This document shows, one piece after another, positions 17,131 through 26,352 of a stretch of 64,000 nt of DNA; position 1 is the first letter of the stretch, and each line of letters begins with the position of its first letter. The notes below the pieces were generated by a model, which saw nothing but the letters and a program-made list of their open reading frames with translations, did no database searches and was not told where the DNA came from. Position numbers and translations under genes: made by a program. This DNA comes from Methylosinus sp. Sm6. Its GTDB lineage: Bacteria > Pseudomonadota > Alphaproteobacteria > Rhizobiales > Beijerinckiaceae. The DNA is taken from positions 310,001 to 374,000 of the forward strand of contig NZ_JAINDZ010000001.1 of NCBI RefSeq assembly GCF_019802345.1, read 5' to 3'.

Positions 17131-19686
17131 ATGGAACGGCAGGCGGCGCGATCGAAAACGTCTCGTGAGGGCAAGGACATGGAGTCGGTGCTGGCGGCGG
17201 TGGCGATGAGCGCTCTCGCCATTGGATCGCCCTCCGCCCCGGCCGAGGCGGCCGTCCCGCCGCAGGACATATTGTCCGACGCTGTCATGGATTATGCGAT
17301 TCCGGCGGGCTCGATGTCGACCGCGCTCACCGCCTTCGCGGAGAGCAACGGACTTCATCTGCTGTATGACGCGCGCGCGACGCGGCGCCTGACCTCGCCG
17401 GGACTTTCCGGCCGCCACGGGCTGCGCGAGGGGCTCGAGCGGCTGCTCGCCGGCACCGGCTACAGCTATCGCTTCGCCGAGGTCGACGGGAATGTCTCGA
17501 TCGTGCTGGCGCAGGCGGACACGGTGCGCAACGACGCCGGGGCCGAGGCGCTGCCGACGATCGATATCGGCGCCGAAGAGAAGAAGCGGACCAGCCACGC
17601 CGACAAGCCGGGCGACAGCCAGCGCGGCGCCGGGCTCGGCGGCCGCTTCACCGGCTATAATGTCACCGGGGGCTCGGTCGCCGGCAAGGCCGACCTTTCG
17701 ATTCTGAAGACGCCCTTCAGCATTCAGGTGGTGCCGCGTCAGGCGCTCGACGATCAAGGAGCCATCTCGGTCCAGGACGGCATCGTCGGCAATGTCAGCA
17801 GCGTGCAGCCCGGCGGCAATCTCTTCTACGACGGCTTCACGATCCGCGGTCTCCCCAACGCCAGCATCTACCGGCAGAATTTGAAAATGCCGAACACGAC
17901 GCATCTGCAGACCGCCAATCTGCAGTCGATCGAGGTGCTCAAAGGGCCGGCGGCGATGCTGTTCGGCCGGCTCGAGCCCGGCGGCGTCGTCAATATGGTG
18001 GTGAAGCGTCCGCTCGCCGATCCCTATTTCTCGGTGCAGGAGCAGGCGGGATCATGGGGCAGGACGCGCACCAGCGTCGATGCGACCGGACCGCTGACGG
18101 ACGACAAGACTTGGCTCTATCGCGTGAACGCCTCGTTCGACCGCAGCGACTCGTTTCGAAATTTCGTCACCAGTCAGGACGGGTTCATCGCCCCGACCCT
18201 CACCTACCGGCCGACCGAACAGTTCCGGCTGAATATCGACGCCGAATATCAAAACGAGATTTTCGTATCGGACTACAATAATGTGATTCCGGCGGTCGGA
18301 AACCGGCCCGCCAATATTCCGATCAGCCGCTATCTTCAGGATCCGGCGGTGACGGCCGCCAATCCGAGCCGCATGGACCGCAAGTTCATCGGCTTCGACT
18401 GGACCTATGAATTCGACAAGGATTGGAGCCTGACCAATCGGTTCAGCTATACGGCGATCGACTGGGCGCAGCGGGTCGCCACTTTCCGCAAGATCGACGA
18501 GACAACGGGCGATATCTCGCGCGGCGTGTGGGAGGTGGACAATCAGCGCAACTATCTCGCCACCAATCTCGACCTCCAGGGCAAATTCGAAACCGGCCCA
18601 TTCCAGCACTCCATTCTCGTCGGATTCGATTATTTCAAGGAGGCCGACAACGACGCCGGCGTGTCCGGCCCCGTCGCCGGCGTCGACCCGATCAACATGT
18701 ACGCTCCGACCTACAGCTTTTCCACCTATGCGAAGCCGCAGAACAATTTCTATTGGAGGTTTCGCCAGAGCTGGAAGGGCGTCTATGCGCAGGACTATAT
18801 CTCGTTCCTGAACGATAAATTGCATCTGCTGCTCGGCGGACGCTACGACTGGGCGAACTACGGCTATGGCGAAGGCGACTCGTCCTATGCGCAGACGACG
18901 GCGGCCTATGATGCGAGCACTGGCTTCGGCTATCTCGGCTCCTCGGACAAGGCGTTCAGCCCGCGGGTCGGCGTCGTCCTTCAACCCATGGAGTGGGTGT
19001 CTTTCTACGGCAGCTATTCGCAGTCCTTCGGCACGACGAACGGCCTCCCCGTTCCCGGCCAGCCGCCTTTCCGGCCCCAAAAGGGCGAGCAATTCGAGGG
19101 CGGCGTGAAGGCCGAGCTGCTGGACGGCCGCCTCACCGCGAGCATGGCCTATTTCGCCATCACCAAATCGGGCATTCTTCAGACCGTCGGCCTCACGCCC
19201 TACCAGACGCCGGTCGGCGAGATCGAAAGCAATGGATTCGAAATCGATATCGCCGGACGCATCGACGACAATTGGAGCCTGATCGGCAGCTACAGCCATG
19301 ACACGGTGCGCATCACCAAGGACGCCAACGCCGCCAATATCGGACACAGATTGATCAACGCGCCGATCGACTCCGGCAACATCTGGGTGAAATATGACGC
19401 CGACGGAGATTTCAAAGGGCTCAGCCTCGGCGGCGGACTCAATGTGGTCGGCGAACGGCAGGGCGACAACGCCAACACGTTCCAATTGCCGGCCTATGCG
19501 AGCGCCAATGCGATGATCGCCTATTCCTTCCAGCCGCCGGAACTGCCCTGGACCAAAAATGTGACCGTGCAGCTCAATGTGAAGAACCTGTTCGACTCGG
19601 TCTATTACGTCAACTCGCAGAGCCGCGGCATCATCATGCCCGGAACGCCGCGCACCTTCCTCGCCTCGATTCGCGCGGAGTTCTGA
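17131..19686 (+). CDS. TonB-dependent receptor with N-terminal STN signalling domain
   Basis: Outer-membrane transducer/receptor, 851 residues from ATG 17131 (GGAGG upstream). A signal sequence (ending near SAPAEA) is followed by the secretin/TonB N-terminal domain (YAIPAGSMSTALTAFAESNG to GTGYSYRFAEVDGNVSI, about residues 52-125) that would contact FecR in the periplasm. The plug domain has IQVVPRQALDDQG, TIRGLPNASIYRQN and VLKGPAAMLFGRLEPGGVVN; the barrel ends in FLASIRAEF. It is paralogous to the receptor at 8218-10527. With the FecI/FecR pair just upstream it should induce its own synthesis on ligand binding. Ligand unknown; the arrangement resembles mbnI-mbnR-mbnT of methanotrophs, but no methanobactin precursor follows. 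Confidence 0.92.
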   Translation: MERQAARSKTSREGKDMESVLAAVAMSALAIGSPSAPAEAAVPPQDILSDAVMDYAIPAGSMSTALTAFAESNGLHLLYDARATRRLTSPGLSGRHGLREGLERLLAGTGYSYRFAEVDGNVSIVLAQADTVRNDAGAEALPTIDIGAEEKKRTSHADKPGDSQRGAGLGGRFTGYNVTGGSVAGKADLSILKTPFSIQVVPRQALDDQGAISVQDGIVGNVSSVQPGGNLFYDGFTIRGLPNASIYRQNLKMPNTTHLQTANLQSIEVLKGPAAMLFGRLEPGGVVNMVVKRPLADPYFSVQEQAGSWGRTRTSVDATGPLTDDKTWLYRVNASFDRSDSFRNFVTSQDGFIAPTLTYRPTEQFRLNIDAEYQNEIFVSDYNNVIPAVGNRPANIPISRYLQDPAVTAANPSRMDRKFIGFDWTYEFDKDWSLTNRFSYTAIDWAQRVATFRKIDETTGDISRGVWEVDNQRNYLATNLDLQGKFETGPFQHSILVGFDYFKEADNDAGVSGPVAGVDPINMYAPTYSFSTYAKPQNNFYWRFRQSWKGVYAQDYISFLNDKLHLLLGGRYDWANYGYGEGDSSYAQTTAAYDASTGFGYLGSSDKAFSPRVGVVLQPMEWVSFYGSYSQSFGTTNGLPVPGQPPFRPQKGEQFEGGVKAELLDGRLTASMAYFAITKSGILQTVGLTPYQTPVGEIESNGFEIDIAGRIDDNWSLIGSYSHDTVRITKDANAANIGHRLINAPIDSGNIWVKYDADGDFKGLSLGGGLNVVGERQGDNANTFQLPAYASANAMIAYSFQPPELPWTKNVTVQLNVKNLFDSVYYVNSQSRGIIMPGTPRTFLASIRAEF

Positions 19687-19705
19687 GCGGCGGCGGCATC
19701 ATGAC

Positions 19706-19731
19706 GGACACGCTCCTCTCGGGGCGTGTCC
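19706..19731 (+). terminator. Hairpin after the TonB receptor gene
   Basis: GGACACGC and GCGTGTCC form an 8 bp stem with a 10-base loop, 20 bases after the receptor stop. There is no T-run, so it is at best a weak or Rho-assisted terminator. Confidence 0.35.
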
Positions 19732-19891
19732 CGGAGCCTTCCTCGCATGTCCCGCCACAGCGTCCCGTCGGCGTTGCCTCGGGCGGGCGCCGCTCCCATT
19801 TGCAAGGGGGAATGGCCCGAGCAGCCCGGACATCGAAAGCCGCGCATTCGCTCGGAGATCGTTCGCCGCGAGACCGCCGAGGGAGGATCGA

Positions 19892-22273
19892 ATGATCGAC
19901 GCTGCGCGCAATGTGGTCTGGCTCGAGGAGGTGACGCGCGGGGATGTGGCGAGCGTCGGAGGCAAGAATGCTTCGCTCGGCGAGATGATCGTTCATCTCA
20001 CGGCGAAGGGCGTCAGGACGCCGCCGGGATTCGCCACGACGGCCGACGCCTTTCGCCGCTTCGTCGAGGGCAATGGGCTGAAAGAGGCGATCGCCGCGAC
20101 CCTCGCCGAGCTGGAAGACGGCAGGATCGCGCTCGCCGATGCGGGCGCGACCATTCGCGGGGCCATTCTGCGCGGCCGCTGGTCGCCGGAGATGGCGAGC
20201 GCGATCGTCGCGGCCTATCGCGAGCTCGGACGGCGCGTCGGCGAGGCGGAGCCCGATGTCGCCGTGCGGTCGAGCGCCACCGCCGAAGATCTGCCCAATG
20301 CGAGCTTCGCCGGCCAGCAGGAGACCTATCTCGACATTCGCGGCGAGCGCGCGCTGCTCGACGCCTGCCGGCGCTGCTACGCCTCGCTGTTCACCGATCG
20401 CGCCATCGCCTATCGCGAGGCGCAGGGCTTCGACCATATGAAGGTCGCGCTGTCGGTCGGCGTGCAGATCATGGTCCGCTCGGATATGGGCGGCGCGGGC
20501 GTGATGTTCTCGATCGACACCGAGACCGGCTTCGACGAGGTCGTGCTGATCGACGCCTCCTGGGGGCTCGGCGAGACTGTCGTGCAAGGCGCCGTCGACC
20601 CGGACGAATATGTCGTGTTCAAGCCCTTCCTCGCGGACGGCGCGCTCACGCCGATCATCGAGAAGAAGCGCGGCGCCAAGATGGTGAAGATGATCTATGC
20701 GCCGCAGGGCGATCGTCCCACCCGCAATGTCCCGACCTCCAAGGCCGAGCGCGCCGCTTTCGTTCTCGGCGACGCGGATATTCTCCAGCTCGCGCGCTGG
20801 GCGCGGCTGATCGAGGACCATTACGGCCGGCCGATGGATATGGAATGGGCCAAGGACGGCGAGACCGGCGCGCTCTATATCGTGCAGGCGCGTCCAGAGA
20901 CGGTGCAGTCGCGGCGCGGCGCGAGCGCGCTCGCGACCTATCATATCCATCGCAAGGGCCGCACCCTCTGCTCGGGGCTGGCGATCGGCGACGCCGTGAC
21001 GGCGGGCAAGATCTGCGTGATCGAGGATGTGCGCGAGATCGGCCGCTTCGTCGACGGCGCGATATTGGTGACGCGCACGACCGATCCCGATTGGGCGCCG
21101 ATCATGAAGCGCGCCGCCGCCATCGTCACCGAGCATGGCGGCCGCACCTCGCACGCCGCCATCGTCAGCCGCGAGCTCGGACTGCCGGCGATCGTCGGCG
21201 CGGCGGATGCGACGCACGTTCTTCACGACGAGCAGCTCGTCACTTTGTCCTGCGCGGAAGGCGACACGGGTTTCGTCTATGAGGGCGTCGCCGATTTCGA
21301 GGCGGAGGAGCTCGATCTCTCCGCCGTTCCGGAGACGCGCGTGAAGGTCATGCTCAATCTGGCCGATCCGGCCGCGGCCTTTCGCTGGTGGCGTCTTCCC
21401 GCCGACGGCGTCGGCCTCGCGCGCATGGAGTTCGTCGTCAACAACGACATCAAGATCCATCCGATGGCGCTCGTGCATTACGACGGGCTGAAGGACGAGG
21501 ACGCCAAGCGGAAAATCGCCGAGGCGACGATCGGCTATGACGACAAGACCGAATATTTCGTCGACCGCCTGTCGCGCGCGCTCGGCCGCATCGCGGCCTC
21601 CGTGCATCCGCGGCCGGTCATCGTGCGCATGAGCGACTTCAAGACCAATGAATACGCCCAATTGATCGGCGGCGCCGAGTTCGAGCCGAAAGAAGAAAAT
21701 CCGATGATCGGCTTTCGCGGCGCCTCACGCTATTATTCGCCGCGCTATCGCGAGGGCTTCGCGCTCGAATGCCGCGCCGTCCGCCGTCTGCGCGAGGAGA
21801 TGGGTTTTACAAACGTCATCGTGATGATCCCCTTCTGCCGCGCGGTGAAGGAGGCGGATCGCGTGCTCGAGGTCATGGCGGCGAATGGGCTGAGGCGCGG
21901 CGAGAACGGGCTGCAGGTCTATGTGATGTGCGAGATTCCCTCCAATGTCATTCTGGCGAAGGCCTTTGCCGAACGCTTCGACGGCTTCTCCATCGGCAGC
22001 AATGATCTCACTCAGCTCACGCTCGGCGTCGACCGCGATTCGGCCGAGCTCGCCGAACTGTTCGACGAGCAGGACGAGGCGGTGAAATGGATGATCCGCA
22101 CCGTGATCGCCGCCGCGCGCGGCGCCGGCGCCAAGATCGGCCTGTGCGGGCAGGCGCCGAGCGATCATCCGGAATTCGCCGAGTTCCTGGTCGAGTGCGG
22201 AATAGATTCGGTGTCGGTGACGCCGGACAGCTTCCTCGCCGTGAAGCGTCATGTGGCGGCGGCGGAGCAATGA
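19892..22273 (+). CDS. ppsA: Phosphoenolpyruvate synthase
   Basis: Converts pyruvate, ATP and water to phosphoenolpyruvate, AMP and phosphate; a gluconeogenic entry step. 793 residues, the usual length. The N-terminal ATP-binding domain has SVGGKNASLGEM and VRSSATAEDLPNASFAGQQ. The swivelling domain has the phospho-accepting His421 in EHGGRTSHAAIVSRELG. The C-terminal PEP-binding domain has GLARMEF, FKTNEYAQLIGG and FSIGSNDLTQLTLGVDRDS with the GLCGQAPSDHPE segment near the end. The upstream GGGAGGATCGA gives a good ribosome site. It appears to stand alone, with a hairpin behind it. Confidence 0.96.
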   Translation: MIDAARNVVWLEEVTRGDVASVGGKNASLGEMIVHLTAKGVRTPPGFATTADAFRRFVEGNGLKEAIAATLAELEDGRIALADAGATIRGAILRGRWSPEMASAIVAAYRELGRRVGEAEPDVAVRSSATAEDLPNASFAGQQETYLDIRGERALLDACRRCYASLFTDRAIAYREAQGFDHMKVALSVGVQIMVRSDMGGAGVMFSIDTETGFDEVVLIDASWGLGETVVQGAVDPDEYVVFKPFLADGALTPIIEKKRGAKMVKMIYAPQGDRPTRNVPTSKAERAAFVLGDADILQLARWARLIEDHYGRPMDMEWAKDGETGALYIVQARPETVQSRRGASALATYHIHRKGRTLCSGLAIGDAVTAGKICVIEDVREIGRFVDGAILVTRTTDPDWAPIMKRAAAIVTEHGGRTSHAAIVSRELGLPAIVGAADATHVLHDEQLVTLSCAEGDTGFVYEGVADFEAEELDLSAVPETRVKVMLNLADPAAAFRWWRLPADGVGLARMEFVVNNDIKIHPMALVHYDGLKDEDAKRKIAEATIGYDDKTEYFVDRLSRALGRIAASVHPRPVIVRMSDFKTNEYAQLIGGAEFEPKEENPMIGFRGASRYYSPRYREGFALECRAVRRLREEMGFTNVIVMIPFCRAVKEADRVLEVMAANGLRRGENGLQVYVMCEIPSNVILAKAFAERFDGFSIGSNDLTQLTLGVDRDSAELAELFDEQDEAVKWMIRTVIAAARGAGAKIGLCGQAPSDHPEFAEFLVECGIDSVSVTPDSFLAVKRHVAAAEQ

Positions 22274-22287
22274 CCGAGACGCTCGGA

Positions 22288-22311
22288 AGAGCGAGCCTTC
22301 AAGCTCGCTCT
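22288..22311. terminator. Hairpin between convergent ppsA and GST genes
   Basis: AGAGCGAGC-CTTCAA-GCTCGCTCT, a perfect 9 bp stem, lies 15 bases after the ppsA stop and overlaps the last codons of the GST gene on the other strand. A near-identical hairpin is found at 24622-24641. It may end transcription from both sides or be a small dispersed palindrome. Confidence 0.5.
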
Positions 22312-23039
22312 CGAGGGTTCGAACGGGAGTCGAGCTCCGGATAGTGACGGAATATTCCATAGTCGTTGAACGCGATGCGGCGCCCGCTCGTCAGATGGGC
22401 GCGGATGCGCGGGCGTTGCGCGATCGCGCCGTGCAGGCGCGCGACCCGCGACGTCTCGGCGAGGGCGGCTCTCGTGGCTGTGGGGAAGGCGTAGAGCAAT
22501 CCCTCGACCGCCTGAAACAGCGACAGATCGGCGGTGGTGACGGCGTCGCCGACGAGGCAGGCGTCCCCACGCGGATTATTGGCGAGGATGGTCTCGAACC
22601 AGCGCAGGAATTTCGGAATGCGCGTCTCGCGAAAGCTCTTCGCGCGCCTCGCGGCGGCGTCCTTCTGCTCCTCGTAGGAGAGATCGGCGCCGAGCGGGTG
22701 ATGCGTCTCGTGAGCCTCTGAGACGAGATCGGCGATGGTGAGCTGGATCTGGTGAGTCCAGAGCCGCAGCGATGCGTCTCGCGGCGCGAGGCCGTGCCGG
22801 TCGCCGAGATAGAGCAGGATCGCGGCGGTCTGGCCGATGATGATGTCGCCGTCCTTCAGGAAGGGCGCCGCGAAAGGCGGCGTCGCAATGTCCTCGCGCG
22901 CGAGCAGCGCCAGCATTCTCGCTTCGCCGTCGCGTTCGCGCGCGACATCGACATAATCGGCGCCCGCCTCCTCGAGCACGAGGCGGACGAATTCGCCGCG
23001 GCCTTGTATGTCCGGCCAGTAGTCGAGCTCGTAAGCCAT
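22299..23039 (-). CDS. Glutathione S-transferase family protein
   Basis: 246-residue cytoplasmic protein of the GST superfamily. The N-terminal thioredoxin-like domain starts YELDYWPDIQGRGEFVRLVLEEAG and has the cis-proline region PPFAAPFLKDGDIIIGQTAAILLYLG. The C-terminal helical domain follows (to about residue 230). The start at 23039 (MAYELDYWPD) has GGAG 6 bases upstream; an ATG at 23051 adds four residues. The C-terminal end runs through the hairpin at 22288-22311. It lies 41 bp downstream of a nitroreductase on the same strand, so the two may be co-transcribed. Substrate unknown. Confidence 0.88.
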   Translation of the reverse strand: MAYELDYWPDIQGRGEFVRLVLEEAGADYVDVARERDGEARMLALLAREDIATPPFAAPFLKDGDIIIGQTAAILLYLGDRHGLAPRDASLRLWTHQIQLTIADLVSEAHETHHPLGADLSYEEQKDAAARRAKSFRETRIPKFLRWFETILANNPRGDACLVGDAVTTADLSLFQAVEGLLYAFPTATRAALAETSRVARLHGAIAQRPRIRAHLTSGRRIAFNDYGIFRHYPELDSRSNPRERA

Positions 23040-23080
23040 CGGCTTCTCCATCGACGCCGCCGTCTCCAGGCGTCCGCCGG

Positions 23081-23725
23081 TCAGCCGCGGGGATAGCCGA
23101 CCGTTTGCGACAGCAGGATATGCTGGTCGTGGGTCAGCCCCAGCGCCTCGGCGATCGCCTCGCGGTCGATCCAGGCGCGGATCACGGCGGCGAGCCCATT
23201 GGCGGCGGCGAACAAATAGACATTCTGCGAGATGGCGCCGGCGGCGACCGCCGCAAAGCTCTCGCGCTGGGCGACCGGCGCGAGCCTCATGCGGCCGATG
23301 TCCGCGGCCAGGATGAGGTCCAGCGGCGCGTCGTCGACGAAATCCTGATAGCCGGTCACGCGCCTGATGTCGCTCGAGACGACGAGCGACAGGACATGGG
23401 CGTCGGGTTCATAGAGATAGGCGCCCGACGGAAGCGCGACATAGAGATCGACCTCCCGCGCATCGAGGGCGGAGGGCGCGGTGCGCAGCCCGTCTGGACC
23501 GTTCACGCCGCAGGCCGCCCACAGCAGGTCGGAGAGCAGCGGCAGCGGCAGCTCCGCCGGCGCGAACTCGCGGGTCGAGCGGCGCTTCCCCAGCGCCTCC
23601 ATCAGGGGCATGCCGCCCTCCTTGTGCGCGGCGGGGAGGGCGATCTGCGCCAGCGCTTCGCCGCGCACGGGCTTGGGGCGCAGCCGTCCCATCATGCCGA
23701 GCGCGAGCTTCGTCAGAGTGCTCAT
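23081..23725 (-). CDS. Nitroreductase family / SagB-type oxidoreductase
   Basis: 214-residue protein with the nitroreductase fold: LMEALGKRRSTREFAPAELP near the start (FMN-binding RRSxRxF), LLSDLLWAACGVN, an internal YLYEPDAHVL stretch and the C-terminal LGLTHDQHILLSQTVGYPRG. Such enzymes bind FMN and reduce small organic compounds with NAD(P)H; the short form resembles SagB-type proteins. Upstream of the GST gene on the same strand. No signal peptide is certain. The specific substrate cannot be inferred. Confidence 0.85.
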   Translation of the reverse strand: MSTLTKLALGMMGRLRPKPVRGEALAQIALPAAHKEGGMPLMEALGKRRSTREFAPAELPLPLLSDLLWAACGVNGPDGLRTAPSALDAREVDLYVALPSGAYLYEPDAHVLSLVVSSDIRRVTGYQDFVDDAPLDLILAADIGRMRLAPVAQRESFAAVAAGAISQNVYLFAAANGLAAVIRAWIDREAIAEALGLTHDQHILLSQTVGYPRG

Positions 23726-23853
23726 CGGACCGCTCCTTTTCTCCTTTCGCGCGCAGTTAAGGCGGCGCGCGAGAATGTCGACGGCGGTTGCGCGCCGCCG
23801 CCGGCGCTTCTACTCTCCCCCCGCGCCTGGGGCTCGGGTCCGAGCCGTCGCAC

Positions 23854-24621
23854 ATGCAGCTTCCGACGATGATGACCATCCTTCGACGTCCGGTCTTTTT
23901 TCTTCTCGTCCGTCTCGGCCTCGCTTGCCTCGTCGGCCTCGCGCCGGCGCTGGCGGAGCGTCTGCCGCTCGCCGACAATCTCGTCGATCTGCGCAGCGCG
24001 CAGGGACGCGAATGGTTCCTCGAGGCGGAGGCGCGCGAGGCTTATTGGCCGCTCGCGACGGAATTCGTCACCCAGGCGAACGGCGCTTTCTGCGGCGTCG
24101 CGACGCTCGTGATGGTGCTGAACAGCCTCGAGCTGCCGGCGCCTCCCGCCAAAGGCCTCGATCCGGCGAGCTTCACGCAGGAGAATGTGTTCGACGACCG
24201 GACCGAAGCGATCGTGCGCCGAGACAGCATCCTGCAGAGAGGCATGACGCTGGACGAACTCGGCGCGCTCTTCGCGCGCTTCGGCCTTTCGGCGCGCACG
24301 GTTCACGCGGCGCAGTCCTCGCTCGAGGAGTTCCGCGCGCTCGCCATCGATCATCTCTCCAGGAAGAAGCATCATGTGGTCGTCAATTATCTGCGCGCCG
24401 CGCTCGGGCAGCAGCGCGGCGGGCATATTTCGCCGCTCGCCGCCTATGACGGCAGGACCGACCGCTTTCTCGTGCTCGATGTGGCGCGCTACAAATATCC
24501 GCCGGTCTGGATCGCCGCCGCCGATCTCTTCGCCGCGATGAACACGAGCGATGCGGGCAATGACGGCCGCAGCCGGGGCTTCGTGCTGGTGGCGGGGGAG
24601 GCGGTCGGAAGCCGGCGATAG
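23854..24621 (+). CDS. Phytochelatin synthase-like cysteine protease, secreted
   Basis: 255-residue bacterial phytochelatin-synthase-family protein (papain-like clan). A signal peptide or anchor (RRPVFFLLVRLGLACLVGLAPALA) precedes the catalytic domain. The triad is visible: Cys80 in NGAFCGVATLVMVLN, His191 in GGHISPLAAYD and Asp209 in LVLDVARYKYPPVW. Short bacterial members mainly hydrolyse glutathione to gamma-glutamylcysteine and glycine rather than making long phytochelatins (known for the cyanobacterial enzyme). The metal-binding C-terminal domain of plants is absent. The next gene is gamma-glutamyltransferase, which suggests stepwise periplasmic breakdown of glutathione. Start at 23854 is chosen for its signal peptide; 23869 is possible. 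Confidence 0.88.
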   Translation: MQLPTMMTILRRPVFFLLVRLGLACLVGLAPALAERLPLADNLVDLRSAQGREWFLEAEAREAYWPLATEFVTQANGAFCGVATLVMVLNSLELPAPPAKGLDPASFTQENVFDDRTEAIVRRDSILQRGMTLDELGALFARFGLSARTVHAAQSSLEEFRALAIDHLSRKKHHVVVNYLRAALGQQRGGHISPLAAYDGRTDRFLVLDVARYKYPPVWIAAADLFAAMNTSDAGNDGRSRGFVLVAGEAVGSRR

Positions 24622-24641
24622 AGCGAGCCTTCAGGCTCGCT
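24622..24641 (+). terminator. Hairpin after the phytochelatin synthase-like gene
   Basis: AGCGAGCC-TTCA-GGCTCGCT, an 8 bp perfect stem directly after the stop codon, followed by TATTT. It shares the core GCGAGCCTTCA with the hairpin at 22288-22311. A possible attenuating terminator before ggt. Confidence 0.5.
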
Positions 24642-24678
24642 TATTTCCATCGCTCATCGCCAGGACAGGATCGACCGA

Positions 24679-26352
24679 ATGCAACGCCTGCTCGCCGCCG
24701 CTCTCCTCCTCCTCGTCGCCTACGCCGCCACGGCGGAGCCCGTGGCGACGGGGCGGCGCGGCATGGTCGTCACCGAGCACAGGCTCGCGAGCGAAGTGGG
24801 CCTTTCCATTCTGAAGGCGGGCGGCAACGCCGTCGACGCCGCCGTCGCCGTCGGCTATGCGCTCGCCGTCGTGCATCCCTGCTGCGGCAATCTCGGCGGC
24901 GGCGGCTTTCTGCTGCTTCATCGCGCCGACGGCGAGGACCGATTCGTCAATTTTCGCGAGAGTGCGCCGGCGGCGGCGACCGCCGACATGTTCCTCGACC
25001 CGTCGGGCGAGGTCGTCGCCGATGCGAGCCGCATCGGCTTTCGCGCCGTCGCGGTTCCTGGGACAGTGCTCGGCCTCGAAACCGCGCGCGAGCACTATGG
25101 GCGCCTGCCGCGCGAGAGCTTGATCGCGCCGGCGATCGCGCTCGCCGAGCAAGGCTTCGTCCTGGAGGAGAGCGACCTGCCGCCGCTGCGGGCGGCCAAG
25201 CGTCTGAAGGATGATCCCGCCGCCGCGACGATTTTCTTTCGCCCCGATGGCTCGCCTCTGCAGGCGGGCGACCGGCTCGTGCAGAGCGATCTCGCGCGGC
25301 TGTTGCGCGAGATCGCGGCGCGCGGGCCGCGCGCCTTCTACGAGGGGCGCGTTCCGCAAGCGATCGAGCGCGCCGCCACGGCGGCCAACGGCGTCGTTTC
25401 CGCCGAGGATTTCGCGCGCTATCGGGTCGAGGAGCGAGAGCCGGTGCGCTGCGCCTATCGCGGCTATGCAATCCTCTCCTCGGCGCCGCCGAGCTCCGGC
25501 GGCGTCGCGCTGTGCGAGATTTTGAACATTCTCGAGGGCTATGACCTCGCCGCGCTCGGCTTCCATGCGCCGCGGTCATTGCATCTGCTGATCGAGGCGG
25601 AGCGCCACGCCTTTAAGGACCGCAATCTGCTGCTCGGCGATCCGGCCTTCGTGCGCAATCCGGTCGAGCGTCTGACCTCAAAAACTTACGCCGCCGAGAT
25701 TCGCGCGCGAATATCCCCGGAGCGGGCCACGCCTTCCGCAGATCTCGCGACGGGCGCGGCGCTGCGCGAGCGGCCGGAGACGACGCATTACTCGATTCTC
25801 GACGGCGAAGGCTCGGCCGTCGCCGTGACCTACACGCTCAACGGCTCCTTCGGCGCGCAGGTGATGGCGCCGGAAACGGGCGTGCTGCTCAACGACGAGA
25901 TGGATGATTTCGCCGCGCGCCCGGGCGCCTCCAACGGCTTTAGACTCGTGCAGGGGAGCGCCAATGCGATCGCGCCGGGCAAGCGTCCGCTCTCGTCCAT
26001 GTCGCCGACCATTGTGACGAAGGACGGCAAGGTCGTCCTCGTGCTCGGCAGCCCCAATGGTCCGCGCATCATCTCGGTGACGCTGCAAGCCCTGCTCGAT
26101 GTCGTCGACCACCGCATGAGCCTCGAGCAGGCGGTCGCGGCGCCGCGCATTCATCATCAATGGCTGCCGGACGTGGCGCTCGCCGAGCCGGGCGCGCTCA
26201 CGCCGCAGACGCGGCGCCGGCTCGAGGAGATGGGCCATCAGATCGAGGATCATGCGCCCTTCGGCGCTTGCGAGGCGATCGGAGTCGTCGACGGCGTCAT
26301 CACCGGCGTCAACGATCCGCGCTCGCCCGCAGGCGCGGCGCGCGGCTATTGA
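24679..26352 (+). CDS. ggt: Gamma-glutamyltransferase
   Basis: Periplasmic N-terminal-nucleophile hydrolase that cleaves or transfers the gamma-glutamyl group of glutathione. The precursor is 557 residues with a signal peptide (MQRLLAAALLLLVAYAATAEP). The large subunit has GMVVTEHRLASEVGLSILKAGGNAVDAA and HPCCGNLGGGGF. Self-cleavage should occur before Thr368 in ETTHYSILDGEGSAVA, giving the small subunit, which contains VTYTLNGSFGAQV and RPLSSMSPTIV. It lies 57 bp after the phytochelatin-synthase-like gene; both act on glutathione. Its stop overlaps the convergent MFP-fusion gene by 7 bp. Confidence 0.95.
   Translation: MQRLLAAALLLLVAYAATAEPVATGRRGMVVTEHRLASEVGLSILKAGGNAVDAAVAVGYALAVVHPCCGNLGGGGFLLLHRADGEDRFVNFRESAPAAATADMFLDPSGEVVADASRIGFRAVAVPGTVLGLETAREHYGRLPRESLIAPAIALAEQGFVLEESDLPPLRAAKRLKDDPAAATIFFRPDGSPLQAGDRLVQSDLARLLREIAARGPRAFYEGRVPQAIERAATAANGVVSAEDFARYRVEEREPVRCAYRGYAILSSAPPSSGGVALCEILNILEGYDLAALGFHAPRSLHLLIEAERHAFKDRNLLLGDPAFVRNPVERLTSKTYAAEIRARISPERATPSADLATGAALRERPETTHYSILDGEGSAVAVTYTLNGSFGAQVMAPETGVLLNDEMDDFAARPGASNGFRLVQGSANAIAPGKRPLSSMSPTIVTKDGKVVLVLGSPNGPRIISVTLQALLDVVDHRMSLEQAVAAPRIHHQWLPDVALAEPGALTPQTRRRLEEMGHQIEDHAPFGACEAIGVVDGVITGVNDPRSPAGAARGY

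Noticed and set aside
19687-19891. Possible methanobactin precursor gene after the FecI-FecR-TonB receptor set
   Set aside because: The gene order resembles mbnI-mbnR-mbnT, but the short frames here lack the cysteine-rich core expected of MbnA, and no mbnB/mbnC follow; ppsA does.
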